A stretch of DNA of 64,000 bases from Stutzerimonas stutzeri (GTDB lineage: Bacteria > Pseudomonadota > Gammaproteobacteria > Pseudomonadales > Pseudomonadaceae), in contig NZ_CP139348.1 of NCBI RefSeq assembly GCF_038561965.1, positions 3,534,001-3,598,000 on the forward strand. The letters are read 5' to 3'. The notes under the pieces are model-generated. The model saw nothing but the letters and a program-made list of their open reading frames with translations. It did no database searches and was not told where the DNA came from. The translations under genes and the position numbers were made by a program. Shown here piece after piece: positions 53,440 to 62,355 of the stretch (the stretch's first letter is position 1; every line of letters starts with the position of its first letter).

Positions 53440-54963
53440 ATGACCGTGATCAAGCAAGACGACCTGATTCAAAGCGTCGCCGACGCTTTGCAATTCATTT
53501 CGTACTACCATCCCGTGGATTTCATCCAGGCGATGCACGAAGCCTACCTGCGTGAAGAGTCCCCGGCTGCCCGCGACTCCATGGCGCAGATCCTGATCAA
53601 CTCGCGCATGTGCGCCACTGGCCACCGCCCGATCTGTCAGGACACCGGCATCGTCACCGTCTTCGTCCGCGTAGGCATGGACGTGCGCTGGGACGGCGCG
53701 ACCATGAGCCTGGACGACATGATCAACGAGGGCGTACGCCGCGCCTACAATCTGCCGGAGAACGTGCTGCGTGCTTCGATCCTGGCCGACCCCGCAGGTT
53801 CCCGGAAGAACACCAAAGACAATACGCCAGCAGTCATCCACTACTCCATCGTGCCCGGCGACAAGGTAGAAGTGGACGTCGCGGCCAAGGGCGGCGGCTC
53901 CGAGAACAAGTCGAAGATGGCCATGCTCAACCCGTCCGACTCCATCGTCGACTGGGTATTGAAGACCGTTCCGACCATGGGTGCTGGCTGGTGCCCGCCA
54001 GGCATGCTCGGTATCGGCATTGGCGGCACAGCTGAAAAAGCCGCGGTGATGGCCAAGGAAGTGCTGATGGAGTCCATCGACATCCATGAACTCAAGGCCC
54101 GTGGCCCGCAGAACCGCATCGAAGAAATGCGTCTGGAGCTGTTCGAGAAGGTCAACCAGCTCGGCATCGGCGCTCAGGGGCTGGGCGGTCTGACCACCGT
54201 GCTCGACGTGAAGATCATGGATTACCCAACCCACGCCGCCTCACTGCCGGTGTGCATGATCCCCAACTGCGCCGCCACCCGTCACGCGCACTTCGTGCTC
54301 GACGGTTCCGGCCCGGCCGAGCTGACCCCGCCGCCGCTGGATGCCTACCCGGAAATCGTCTGGGAAGCCGGCCCGAGCGCGCGTCGCGTCAATCTCGATA
54401 CCATCACTCCAGAAGAAGTGCAGAGCTGGAAGCCGGGCGAAACCGTGTTGCTTAACGGCAAGATGCTCACCGGCCGCGACGCTGCGCACAAGCGCATGGT
54501 CGACATGCTGAACAAGGGCGAAGAGCTGCCGGTCGACCTCAAGGGCCGTTTCATTTACTACGTCGGCCCGGTCGATCCGGTCGGTGACGAAGTGGTTGGC
54601 CCTGCTGGCCCGACTACAGCCACACGTATGGACAAGTTCACCCGTCAGATCCTGGAAAGCACTGGTCTGCTGGGCATGATCGGCAAGTCCGAGCGCGGCC
54701 CGATCGCCATCGAGGCGATCAAGGACAACAAGGCCGTCTACCTGATGGCGGTTGGCGGCGCGGCCTATCTGGTCGCCCAGGCGATCAAGAAGTCCAAGGT
54801 GCTGGCCTTCGCCGAACTGGGCATGGAAGCGATCTATGAGTTCGAAGTGAAGGACATGCCGGTCACCGTTGCCGTCGATACCAACGGCGAGTCGGTACAC
54901 ATCACCGGCCCGGCGATCTGGCAGCAGAAGATCGCCGAAAGCCTGGCGGTCGAAGTGCAGTAA
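53440..54963 (+). CDS. fumA: Class I fumarate hydratase
   Basis: An oxygen-sensitive [4Fe-4S] fumarase of the TCA cycle; 507 residues, single-chain class I type. Cluster ligands lie in HRPICQDTG (C66), VCMIPNCAATRHAHF and the TMGAGWCPPGMLGIGIGGTAEKA region. The C-terminal beta domain begins near LNGKMLTGRDAAHKR and has GPTTATRMDKFT. The start is ATG 53440 (MTVIKQDDLIQSV); an ATG five codons upstream is possible. A terminator follows at once. Confidence 0.96.
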   Translation: MTVIKQDDLIQSVADALQFISYYHPVDFIQAMHEAYLREESPAARDSMAQILINSRMCATGHRPICQDTGIVTVFVRVGMDVRWDGATMSLDDMINEGVRRAYNLPENVLRASILADPAGSRKNTKDNTPAVIHYSIVPGDKVEVDVAAKGGGSENKSKMAMLNPSDSIVDWVLKTVPTMGAGWCPPGMLGIGIGGTAEKAAVMAKEVLMESIDIHELKARGPQNRIEEMRLELFEKVNQLGIGAQGLGGLTTVLDVKIMDYPTHAASLPVCMIPNCAATRHAHFVLDGSGPAELTPPPLDAYPEIVWEAGPSARRVNLDTITPEEVQSWKPGETVLLNGKMLTGRDAAHKRMVDMLNKGEELPVDLKGRFIYYVGPVDPVGDEVVGPAGPTTATRMDKFTRQILESTGLLGMIGKSERGPIAIEAIKDNKAVYLMAVGGAAYLVAQAIKKSKVLAFAELGMEAIYEFEVKDMPVTVAVDTNGESVHITGPAIWQQKIAESLAVEVQ

Positions 54964-54979
54964 GCGGCACGTCGAAAAC

Positions 54980-55009
54980 AAAAGCCCGGCCTCAGTGCCG
55001 GGCTTTTTG
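54980..55009. terminator. Bidirectional terminator between fumA and aer
   Basis: AAAAGCCCGGC-CTCAGT-GCCGGGCTTTT with T runs on both strands, between convergent genes. Confidence 0.92.
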
Positions 55010-55020
55010 TTGCGTGCAAT

Positions 55021-56586
55021 TCAGCGGTTGAAGCGCTCGACCAATGCCCGAAGGCCATGCGCTGCGCATTCCAGATCGCGGCCACGCTGCATGGTCAGGT
55101 CCGCCTTGCTGACGTTGCTGTCAGTGGTCACCGCGATACTGGTGACCTGGCGAGCGATATCTTCGGCTACATGAGCCTGCTCCTCGGCCGCAGCCGCCAT
55201 CTGCTGGCTCATGCCGGTGATGCGGTTGACTGCTTCGCGAATGCCCTGCAGCGCCTGCTGCGCGCCGACGACCTGGGCCAAACCTTGCGCGGCCTCCTTG
55301 TTACCCACCTGAGCAATCGCCACGGCGTCGTCCGCTTTGCTGGTCAACGACTGGATGATGGCCTGGATTTGCTGCGTCGAGTCTCGGGTTTTGCTCGCCA
55401 GGGCTCGGACCTCGTCGGCAACCACTGCGAAACCCCTGCCCTGCTCGCCGGCTCGCGCCGCCTCGATGGCAGCATTGAGCGCCAGCAAATTGGTCTGCTC
55501 GGCGATGCTCTGAATCATGCCGGCAGCGGACATGATCTGTTGGGTTTCACCCGCCAGTTCGTTTACCGCGTTGCCGATGTTGGTGACAGTCCCGGCCAGC
55601 ATCTCCATCGCCTTGCGGGAGCTGGCAGCGACCCGGTCGCCGTCGTCTGCCAGTGCATTCGCCGTGGTGGCTTCCTCGGCCGTGTGTTGAACGTGGCCAG
55701 CCACTTCAGTAATGGATGCGGTCATCTGAGTCACCGCAGTGGCCGTCATATCCGTTTCGCCGCGCTGATGGCGCAAGTCATTCTCGGTCTGGCTGGCCAG
55801 CGAGTATGTCTCGGCCGAAGCGCTTGCGACCTGCCCGGCCAGATCAGAAAGACGCGTCAGTGCGGTACGCAAACGTGCATCTTCACTGACCAGTGCCATT
55901 TCCAGTCGCGCGGCATTGCCGTGCTGTTGAGTGTAGGTGAGCGCAACCACCGAGTCGGTAAACGCCTCGGGCGCCCGCTGCAGTATCCGCAGCATCTGCC
56001 GTTCAGCGGCATAGTGGCAGCTGAGCCCCAGGGCAAAGAACAAACCGAGCACGACCACCGCTTCCGCAGCCGGTGGCAACCAAAACAGGCCGCCAGCCGC
56101 CAGCGCCGCTGCGCCCATCGGCATAGCCAGTACGCGTGCCCAGCCCTGGACCTTGCGGCTCAACGAGACTGCCGGGCGACCGGCACGCAAGCGCTCGTAC
56201 AGCGCACTAGCCTGGGTGACCTGCTCGGCAGTCGGCTTGACCCGAACCGACTCGAAGCCGGTCAGCTTGCCGTTGTCGAAAATGGGTGTGACGTAGGCGC
56301 TTACCCAGTAGAAATCACCGTTCTTGCAACGGTTCTTGACCACGCCCATCCAGCTCTTGCCAGCCTTCAAATAGCGCCACATGGCCTCGAAGACCGCGGG
56401 TGGCATGTCCGGATGGCGCACCACATTGTGGTCGCTTCCGGTCAGCTCCGCTCGGGAGTAGCCACTGATCGCGACAAACTCATCGTTGCAATAAAGGATT
56501 TTGCCCTGGGTGTCGGTCGCAGAAATCAGTCGCTGATTTGCCGGAAAGGTTCGCTCGATGTTGCTTACCGGCCCGTTGTTTCTCAT
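55021..56586 (-). CDS. aer: Aerotaxis receptor, PAS-type methyl-accepting protein
   Basis: A 521-residue energy/oxygen sensor. The N-terminal PAS domain (residues about 20-120) has YCNDEFVAISGYSRAEL, HNVVRHPDMPPAVFEAMW and GDFYWVSAYVTPIF, the FAD-binding type of Aer. Two adjacent membrane segments lie near residues 163-205, with no periplasmic domain. The cytoplasmic signalling domain has the conserved hairpin tip EQTNLLALNAAIEAARAGEQ. The start is ATG 56586, eight bases after GGAG. Single gene; the CheA/CheW partners are elsewhere. Confidence 0.93.
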   Translation of the reverse strand: MRNNGPVSNIERTFPANQRLISATDTQGKILYCNDEFVAISGYSRAELTGSDHNVVRHPDMPPAVFEAMWRYLKAGKSWMGVVKNRCKNGDFYWVSAYVTPIFDNGKLTGFESVRVKPTAEQVTQASALYERLRAGRPAVSLSRKVQGWARVLAMPMGAAALAAGGLFWLPPAAEAVVVLGLFFALGLSCHYAAERQMLRILQRAPEAFTDSVVALTYTQQHGNAARLEMALVSEDARLRTALTRLSDLAGQVASASAETYSLASQTENDLRHQRGETDMTATAVTQMTASITEVAGHVQHTAEEATTANALADDGDRVAASSRKAMEMLAGTVTNIGNAVNELAGETQQIMSAAGMIQSIAEQTNLLALNAAIEAARAGEQGRGFAVVADEVRALASKTRDSTQQIQAIIQSLTSKADDAVAIAQVGNKEAAQGLAQVVGAQQALQGIREAVNRITGMSQQMAAAAEEQAHVAEDIARQVTSIAVTTDSNVSKADLTMQRGRDLECAAHGLRALVERFNR

Positions 56587-56734
56587 CGCCTGATCTCCAT
56601 GATCGCGATCCGCCAAAAAATGGGACTCGCCGGTCAGGACGAATCACTCTGTTACAAGAAGTCGGACAAAGCAGAGCGAACTTGAGCAGGAGGCGGAATA
56701 ATCAGCCGAACGGAACCGAGCTTATGCAGACGCG

Positions 56735-56956
56735 CTACTGACCGCAGCGTTGCTCCTGAATATAGAGCGCTTCTACTTTCGCCCTGGCCCAGGGCGTTTT
56801 GCGCAGGAACTTCAGGCTCGATTTGATGCTCGGGTCATTGCTGAAGCAGCGGACATCGACCCGCTCGGCGAGACCGTCCCAGCCAAAGCGTGAATGCAGG
56901 TCGACAAGGATGGCCTCCAGCGTCACGCCGTGAAGAGGATCTTTTGCTTGGGTCAT
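56735..56956 (-). CDS. VF530-family DNA-binding protein
   Basis: A 73-residue protein of the VF530/DUF2132 family: DPLHGVTLEAILVDLHSRFGWDGLAERVDVRCF, then SNDPSIKSSLKFLRKTPWARAKVEALY. The fold is a small DNA-binding helical type known from Vibrio; the cellular role is unknown. The start is ATG 56956, which gives the normal family length; a longer frame runs back through the neighbouring terminator and pfpI end and is rejected. Confidence 0.9.
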   Translation of the reverse strand: MTQAKDPLHGVTLEAILVDLHSRFGWDGLAERVDVRCFSNDPSIKSSLKFLRKTPWARAKVEALYIQEQRCGQ

Positions 56957-56992
56957 GATACTCACGCACTCGAGGACGGCGCCTCTCAGATG

Positions 56993-57028
56993 AAAAAGGC
57001 CCGCGGCGCAGACTGCGTAGCGGGCCTT
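56993..57028 (-). terminator. Terminator of the PfpI/DJ-1 gene
   Basis: AAAGGCCCGC pairs with GCGGGCCTTT; TTTTT follows on the minus strand. It lies 17 bases past the stop. Confidence 0.85.
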
Positions 57029-57044
57029 TGATGCAGCAGCCATG

Positions 57045-57626
57045 TTACAGGCTGATGCGGGTTCCGAGCACCTCAAGGAATGCCGCCAGCCACGCCGGAT
57101 GCGCTGGCCATGCCGGAGCACTGACCAGATTGCCGTCTGTATGCGCCTGGTCCACCGGAATATCCACGTAGTCGCCACCGGCCAGTTTTACTTCCGGCGC
57201 ACAGGCGGGATACGCACTGCAGGCACGCCCCTTGAGTACCCCGGCAGCAGCGAGCAGCTGGGCGCCGTGACAGACGGCGGCGATCGGCTTCTTGGCTTCG
57301 TCGAATGCACGTACCAGCGCCAACACTTGCTCGTTCAGGCGCAAGTACTCCGGCGCACGACCACCAGGGATCACCAGGGCGTCGTAGTCCTCGGCGCGCA
57401 CTGCGGCGAAGTCGAAGTTCAACGCAAAGTTGTGGCCCGGCTTTTCGCTGTAGGTCTGATCGCCTTCGAAATCGTGAATCGCCGTGCGCACGCTATCGCC
57501 CGCCTTCTTGTCCGGGCATACGGCATGCACGCGATGGCCAACCATCTGCAGCGCCTGGAACGGCACCATGGTCTCGTAGTCCTCGGCGTAGTCACCTACC
57601 AGCATCAGAATATTCTTTGCCGCCAT
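57045..57626 (-). CDS. DJ-1/PfpI family protein
   Basis: A 193-residue member of the DJ-1/PfpI superfamily (deglycase, chaperone or protease-like activities have been described). The nucleophile elbow is IAAVCHGAQ (C119, H120), the acidic partner is in VGDYAEDYE (about E15), and ALVIPGGRAPEYLR is the usual glycine loop. It is cytoplasmic, single-domain and probably an oligomer. Single gene on the minus strand with its own terminator. Confidence 0.93.
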   Translation of the reverse strand: MAAKNILMLVGDYAEDYETMVPFQALQMVGHRVHAVCPDKKAGDSVRTAIHDFEGDQTYSEKPGHNFALNFDFAAVRAEDYDALVIPGGRAPEYLRLNEQVLALVRAFDEAKKPIAAVCHGAQLLAAAGVLKGRACSAYPACAPEVKLAGGDYVDIPVDQAHTDGNLVSAPAWPAHPAWLAAFLEVLGTRISL

Positions 57627-57678
57627 TGGATCGTCCTCCTTACGCGGTTTTGGAGCTTCGCTCCGATACGCGACAGCT

Positions 57679-58839
57679 TCAGCTGCCTCGATTGAAGATG
57701 TTCACCAGTAACCGATCCATCCAACCCCACATGCGCTGATAAAGCCGCAGATGCAGAGGCCGGGCATACCAACTGGCCAAATCGATTTCGACGCTGTTCT
57801 GAAAGTCACGCTCGAAACACGCCTGCACCTGCGTGCTCAGCGAGGCGTCGATCGCCTCGAGGTTGGCCTCCAGATTCCAGCGCAGGTTCCAGTGATCGAA
57901 ATTGCACGAACCGACACTGACCCAATCATCGACCAGCACCATTTTAAGGTGCGAGAAGTGTGGCTGATATTCGTGGATTCGCACGCCGGCACGCAGCAGG
58001 CGCGGGTAGAAACGCTGGCCGGCGTAGCGCACCGGCGGATGATCGGTATTGCGGCTGGTCAGCAGCAGACGCACGTCAACGCCGCGACGCGCAGCGCGGA
58101 TCAGCGCCCGCCGCACCTTGCCAGTGGGCAGGAAGTACGGCGTGGCCAGCCAGATGCGCGCCTGTGCACGGCGCAGGTTGCGCAACAGGCTGAGGAGGAT
58201 GTCGCGGTGCTGACGAGCCGCTGCATAGGCGACGCGCCCGAGCCCCGAGCCATCAGGCAGCAACGGTATGCGCGGCAACCTGTTCGGCAGGGGCAGCTGC
58301 CAGATTCGCCGCTTCAGGCAATGCTCCCACTGGTTGTCGAACAGCTCCTGCCAGTCCTGCAGCAACGGACCGGTCATCTCGACCATAACCTCATGCCAAT
58401 GCACGGCCGGCGCGCGCGGATTCCAGAACTCGTCGGTGACACCAGTGCCGCCGACATAGCCGATGGCGCCATCTACCAGCAGCAACTTGCGGTGGTCACG
58501 ATGCAGATTGCGCAGTTTCAGGCGTAGCGAAAGCGGGTTGTACAGGCGCAACTCGACACCTGCCTGGTGCAGGCGGTCGCGATTGGCCTGGCTCATCTTC
58601 AGGCAACCGAAGCCGTCGAACAGGCAACGCACCCGCACGCCACGCATCGCCGCACCCAGCAGCGCCCCCAGCAGGCTGTCGAGGCAGTTCCCGTCCTCCA
58701 CCAAATAGAGTTCGAGATCGACACGGCGCTCGGCGCGCTCGATTGCCTCGAGCATCGCCGGGAAGAACTGCGGCCCATCGACCAATAGACGAAAGCAGTT
58801 GTCGCTGCGCCAGGGGAAAACCGACCCGGCCAGCATCAT
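57679..58839 (-). CDS. Phospholipase-D-type cardiolipin synthase (ClsB-like)
   Basis: A 386-residue protein with two HxKx4D motifs: H116-K118-D123 in DHRKLLLVDGAIGYVGG and H297-K299-D304 in SHLKMVLVDDWVSVGSCNFD. No N-terminal membrane span precedes the first PLD domain, which fits the ClsB type. It would form cardiolipin or related phospholipids, or exchange phosphatidyl groups. The C-terminus is amphipathic (LHLRLYQRMWGWMDRLLVNIF) and may bind the membrane. The olsBA lipid genes lie 1.4 kb away. Confidence 0.88.
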   Translation of the reverse strand: MMLAGSVFPWRSDNCFRLLVDGPQFFPAMLEAIERAERRVDLELYLVEDGNCLDSLLGALLGAAMRGVRVRCLFDGFGCLKMSQANRDRLHQAGVELRLYNPLSLRLKLRNLHRDHRKLLLVDGAIGYVGGTGVTDEFWNPRAPAVHWHEVMVEMTGPLLQDWQELFDNQWEHCLKRRIWQLPLPNRLPRIPLLPDGSGLGRVAYAAARQHRDILLSLLRNLRRAQARIWLATPYFLPTGKVRRALIRAARRGVDVRLLLTSRNTDHPPVRYAGQRFYPRLLRAGVRIHEYQPHFSHLKMVLVDDWVSVGSCNFDHWNLRWNLEANLEAIDASLSTQVQACFERDFQNSVEIDLASWYARPLHLRLYQRMWGWMDRLLVNIFNRGS

Positions 58840-58965
58840 GGCGCATCACCCTGAGCAAAGTCGGTTGCAGGCCTATGAAGCGTTGAATGAAAGAAACAGC
58901 GAAATGACATGAAATCCCTTTTTCCGGTCGGCATGCGCGGCGCAACGGCAAGCTGGCACGTCCAT

Positions 58966-58986
58966 CCGCGGCGGCGAACGCCGCGG
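58966..58986. repeat. GC-rich hairpin
   Basis: CCGCGGCG and CGCCGCGG around GCGAA, in the gap between the PLD gene and the acyl-CoA-dehydrogenase-like gene. There is no T run. It may end the latter's transcript. Confidence 0.4.
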
Positions 58987-59126
58987 TAGCTTACCCAGCC
59001 CCGTCAGCAAGGCAAGGCAGCGGCGCACGTCTTAGCTAGCGGCTATACGCCGCGCGAACAGCGCCCCTATAAGGCCAGGCGCGGCACGGTAGAGTTCCCA
59101 AGCCCTCGCGCCAGGTTCGACGGCAT

Positions 59127-60029
59127 TCATGCCGTATCGCCAAACCCGAGCGCTGCGATGGCATGCTGCAAACGCCGCGCCTGGGCTTCGCGGGCAAGCC
59201 CCAGCACAGCACGATCTCGTTGCCACAGCGCAGCGTGGGTGCCGTCACCAGCCGCCAATGCACTTTCGACGTCGGGCTGCAGGGCCGCGAATTGCTCAAG
59301 CAACGCCGCCAGCAAAAGGTGAGCAGCGGGCTCGTCCGCCGACAGTCGCGCTACCTCGGCTGCCCCGCTGAGGATGCCCAATAGGCGCAGCATCAGGCTA
59401 CGCGGCCCGCGTTCCTGCAGGGCTACGCCATGGAGCCAGGCGGTCAGCGCCGCCAGCACGTAAAGATCTTCGTGGGTGCGGAAGGGTTTGACGTAGTCGC
59501 TCCAACCGTCGCCGGGCAGGCGTTCGCCCAAGGCCCGCTCGAGACACAAGCGTCCATGGGCGATATCCGGCACGATCGGCAACTGGGGACCAGCCGTGAG
59601 TGAAACGCCCCTTGCGGCCGGCTCGACGGCGAACAGCCCGAGCCGCGGTGACTCCCCGGCGCCCTCTTCCCTCGCCGACACCAGCAACCACTGCACCGCT
59701 TCGCCAGCCGTAACGAAATCCTTGCTGCCGCTCAGATTGCCGTCATCCCAGCGTGTTGCCATGTCCGCAGGTCGCAATTTGCGCCGCTCGGTCGTGCAGA
59801 GCGCACCGAGCCCTGGCGGGGCGTCCGGCCAGAGGGCGCGCAACGCGGCCTGATAGCCGCCGAGAAAAGCCAACCCAGGGGTTACCGCCAGCCGACCGCC
59901 ATATACAGCCAGGCAAAAGGGATCGTTCGTGCCGGCGCCCTCGCACACCCCTGCGTACCAGGCAGCCAGGCCCGACTCCGCTGCGACCGGGCGCAACGGG
60001 CCGATCAGTCGTTTCCACGGCATGTTCAT
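59127..60029 (-). CDS. Short acyl-CoA-dehydrogenase-like protein
   Basis: A 300-residue protein, about 80-100 residues shorter than normal acyl-CoA dehydrogenases. The central beta region reads CTTERRKLRPADMATRWDDGNLSGSKDFVTAGEAVQWLLVSAREE, as in that family; the C-terminal helical half (RSLMLRLLGILSGAAEVARLS) is reduced and I see no clear catalytic Glu. An electron-transfer role is therefore doubtful. The start is ATG 60029, eight bases after GGAG. It is divergent from olsB, so it may share regulation with ornithine-lipid synthesis. Confidence 0.75.
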   Translation of the reverse strand: MNMPWKRLIGPLRPVAAESGLAAWYAGVCEGAGTNDPFCLAVYGGRLAVTPGLAFLGGYQAALRALWPDAPPGLGALCTTERRKLRPADMATRWDDGNLSGSKDFVTAGEAVQWLLVSAREEGAGESPRLGLFAVEPAARGVSLTAGPQLPIVPDIAHGRLCLERALGERLPGDGWSDYVKPFRTHEDLYVLAALTAWLHGVALQERGPRSLMLRLLGILSGAAEVARLSADEPAAHLLLAALLEQFAALQPDVESALAAGDGTHAALWQRDRAVLGLAREAQARRLQHAIAALGFGDTA

Positions 60030-60212
60030 CTGCAGAGCTCCACGAACACAGGCGGCAGGCCCACCGTCATCCAACCATCATCCGATCGTAACAGCGGCGA
60101 CATGCCCTACTCCTAGCCTGATCCAGCCAAACACTCGAGCCCAACGATAACAACCAGACGCTCGTGTTGCATCGCCAACCCGCCACAGCCACGGCGGACA
60201 AGGAGACAGAGC

Positions 60213-60959
60213 ATGAATGCCATCGTCGATCCACGCAGCACGCGTCAACTACGAGCCGAACGCCTGGAAGGCGAACCGGCCCTGCGCGAAGCCCAGGCTT
60301 TGCGCTATCGGGTATTTAGCAGTGAGTTCGACGCCCAGCTGCAAGGTGCAGAGCTCGGACTGGACATGGATGACTTCGACATTCACTGCCGGCACATTGG
60401 TGTACGCGACCTGGCCAGCGGCGAGCTGGTCGCCACCACACGCCTGCTGGACCACCTGACAGCACGACAGCTGGGCCGCTTCTACAGCGAAGGGGAGTTC
60501 GCCCTGCACGGGTTGGCGAACATCGACGAGCCCGTGCTCGAGATAGGACGTACCTGCGTTGCGCCGGCCTATCGCAATGGCGCGACGATCGCCGTGCTAT
60601 GGAGCGAATTGGCCGAAGTGCTCAACCAGGGCCGTTATCGGTACCTGATGGGTTGCGCCAGCATCTCCATGCGCGACGGCGGCATCCAGGCTCGAGCGAT
60701 CATGCAGCGCCTGCGCGACAGCCATCTGTGTACCGAGCTACTGCACGCGGAGCCGCGCACACCCCTGCCCGAACTGGATCTTCCCGACAACGTCACGGCT
60801 CAACTGCCGCCCCTGCTCAAGGCGTACATGCGCCTTGGCGCGAAGATCTGCGGCGAACCCTGCTGGGACCGCGACTTCCAGGTCGCCGACGTCTTCATCC
60901 TGCTCAAGCGTGAGGAGCTTTGCCCGCGCTATGCCCGTCACTTCAAGGCTGCGGTATAG
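60213..60959 (+). CDS. olsB: Ornithine N-acyltransferase
   Basis: Transfers a 3-hydroxyacyl group from ACP to the alpha-amine of ornithine, giving lyso-ornithine lipid. The 248-residue GNAT-type protein shows LREAQALRYRVFSSEFDAQ, MDDFDIHCRHIGVRDLASG, LEIGRTCVAPAYRNGATI and LMGCASISMRDGG, the OlsB/hemolysin-acyltransferase-like set. AAGGAG lies ten bases before the ATG. The stop is directly followed by the olsA start, so the pair is one operon. Confidence 0.93.
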   Translation: MNAIVDPRSTRQLRAERLEGEPALREAQALRYRVFSSEFDAQLQGAELGLDMDDFDIHCRHIGVRDLASGELVATTRLLDHLTARQLGRFYSEGEFALHGLANIDEPVLEIGRTCVAPAYRNGATIAVLWSELAEVLNQGRYRYLMGCASISMRDGGIQARAIMQRLRDSHLCTELLHAEPRTPLPELDLPDNVTAQLPPLLKAYMRLGAKICGEPCWDRDFQVADVFILLKREELCPRYARHFKAAV

Positions 60960-61733
60960 ATGATGCGGTTGCGCCTGTACTGGCGCCTGCTGCGCCTGGG
61001 CGCGGTCGTCCTGGCGGGGCTGCTAGTGGCAACCGCACTGGGTCTCGGCGAGCGCTGCGCGCTGCATGTGTCTTTCGAGCGCAAACAATGGCTGACCCGC
61101 TGGCTCATGGCGCGCCTTGCCGCCGCGTTGCCCTTTCGCGTGCGAGTGATTGGCGAGTTGCCGTCACAACCGATGCTCTGGGTCGCCAACCATGTTTCCT
61201 GGTGCGACATCCCCCTGCTGGGCGTGCTGCGACCGCTGTCATTTCTAGCCAAATCCGAAGTCAGCGCCTGGCCCGTACTGGGCTGGCTCGCGCGACAGGC
61301 TGGCACACTGTTTATCCGTCGCGGTGGCGGCAATGCCGCGCTGATCAACCAGGAACTGGCCGGACACCTGCAGCGGGGCCGCCATCTGCTGATTTTCCCC
61401 GAGGGCACCTCGACTGATGGCAGCAGCATGCGAACCTTCCACCCTCGACTGTTCGCCTGCGCGATAGAAGCCGGTTGCGCCATTCAACCCGTTGCGATCC
61501 GCTATCTGCGTGACGGCAAGCCCGACACCCTGGCCCCCTTCATCGGTGACGACGAGCTACCAATGCACGTACGCAGGCTGCTGGCCAGTAACGTGGCGGA
61601 AGTGGATATCCACCTGCTGGCCCCGATCCCTGTCGCCTCGCTGAGCCGCAAAGCCCTTGCCGAGCAAGCGCAGCAGGCCATTGAGCAGGTATTGTTTAGC
61701 CAGTCGCAAGAGCCAACGAGAGAGGCTGCATAG
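60960..61733 (+). CDS. olsA: Lyso-ornithine lipid O-acyltransferase
   Basis: Adds the second fatty acid to lyso-ornithine lipid. The 257-residue PlsC-family protein has an N-terminal membrane span (LRLGAVVLAGLLVATALGLG), the HxxxxD catalytic motif NHVSWCDIP (H78, D83), the FIRR region and the substrate motif FPEGTSTDGSS. It starts with no gap after olsB. Ornithine lipids replace phospholipids under phosphate limitation in pseudomonads, but I see no clear Pho box here. Confidence 0.93.
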   Translation: MMRLRLYWRLLRLGAVVLAGLLVATALGLGERCALHVSFERKQWLTRWLMARLAAALPFRVRVIGELPSQPMLWVANHVSWCDIPLLGVLRPLSFLAKSEVSAWPVLGWLARQAGTLFIRRGGGNAALINQELAGHLQRGRHLLIFPEGTSTDGSSMRTFHPRLFACAIEAGCAIQPVAIRYLRDGKPDTLAPFIGDDELPMHVRRLLASNVAEVDIHLLAPIPVASLSRKALAEQAQQAIEQVLFSQSQEPTREAA

Positions 61734-61767
61734 CGACCTGGTAGCGACGCTGCGCTAAGCTTCGCCC

Positions 61768-62340
61768 ATGAACTATCTCGCGCATCTTCATCTTGGCGGC
61801 CCTGACCCGGCGGACATGCTCGGCAGCCTTTACGGCGATTTCGTCAAAGGTCCGCTGCAGGGTCGCTGGCCGGCGCAGATCGAGGCCGGCATTCGCCTGC
61901 ATCGACAGATCGACGCCTTCACCGACAGCCATCCGCTGGTACTGGAGGCCAAGGCCCGCTTCCCCAGTGAACGGCGTCGCTATGCCGGGATCTTGCTCGA
62001 CCTGTTCTTCGATCATTGCCTGGCGGCACACTGGTCGGACTACTCCGGCGAACCGCTGGACCTGTTTACCCAACGGGCCTACCGGGCGCTGATCGAAGAA
62101 CCCGAGCTGCCTGGCAAGCTCGCCGTTATCGCGCCGCACATGGCAACTCACGACTGGTTGGGCAGCTACCGGGATTTCGAAGTACTGGGCACGGTGTTGG
62201 CGAACATGAGCCACCGCCTCAGCCGACCGGACGGCCTGGCCGGCGGGCTGGGAGAGCTGGAGCAGCTTTACGACCCGCTGCTTGAGGATTTCCGTCTTTT
62301 CTATCCGCAGCTTCAACGCTTCGCCAAGTCGGCGATGTAG
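61768..62340 (+). CDS. AcpH-like ACP phosphodiesterase
   Basis: A 190-residue protein of the AcpH (ACP phosphodiesterase, DUF479) family. MNYLAHLHLGGPDPADMLGSLYGDFVKG, HRQIDAFTDSHP, RRYAGILLDLFFDHCLAAHW and LANMSHRLSRPDGL are the conserved stretches, rich in His and Asp as for an HD-like metal enzyme. It should remove the phosphopantetheine arm from acyl carrier protein. It lies 34 bases after olsA on the same strand, so a shared transcript is plausible. Confidence 0.9.
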   Translation: MNYLAHLHLGGPDPADMLGSLYGDFVKGPLQGRWPAQIEAGIRLHRQIDAFTDSHPLVLEAKARFPSERRRYAGILLDLFFDHCLAAHWSDYSGEPLDLFTQRAYRALIEEPELPGKLAVIAPHMATHDWLGSYRDFEVLGTVLANMSHRLSRPDGLAGGLGELEQLYDPLLEDFRLFYPQLQRFAKSAM

Positions 62341-62355
62341 CTCGAGCGCATCGTT

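Noticed and set aside
60030..60212. Pho box between the acyl-CoA-dehydrogenase-like gene and olsB
   Set aside because: Only one poor half-site (CTGTTAC on the minus strand) is seen, with no second repeat at 11-base spacing.
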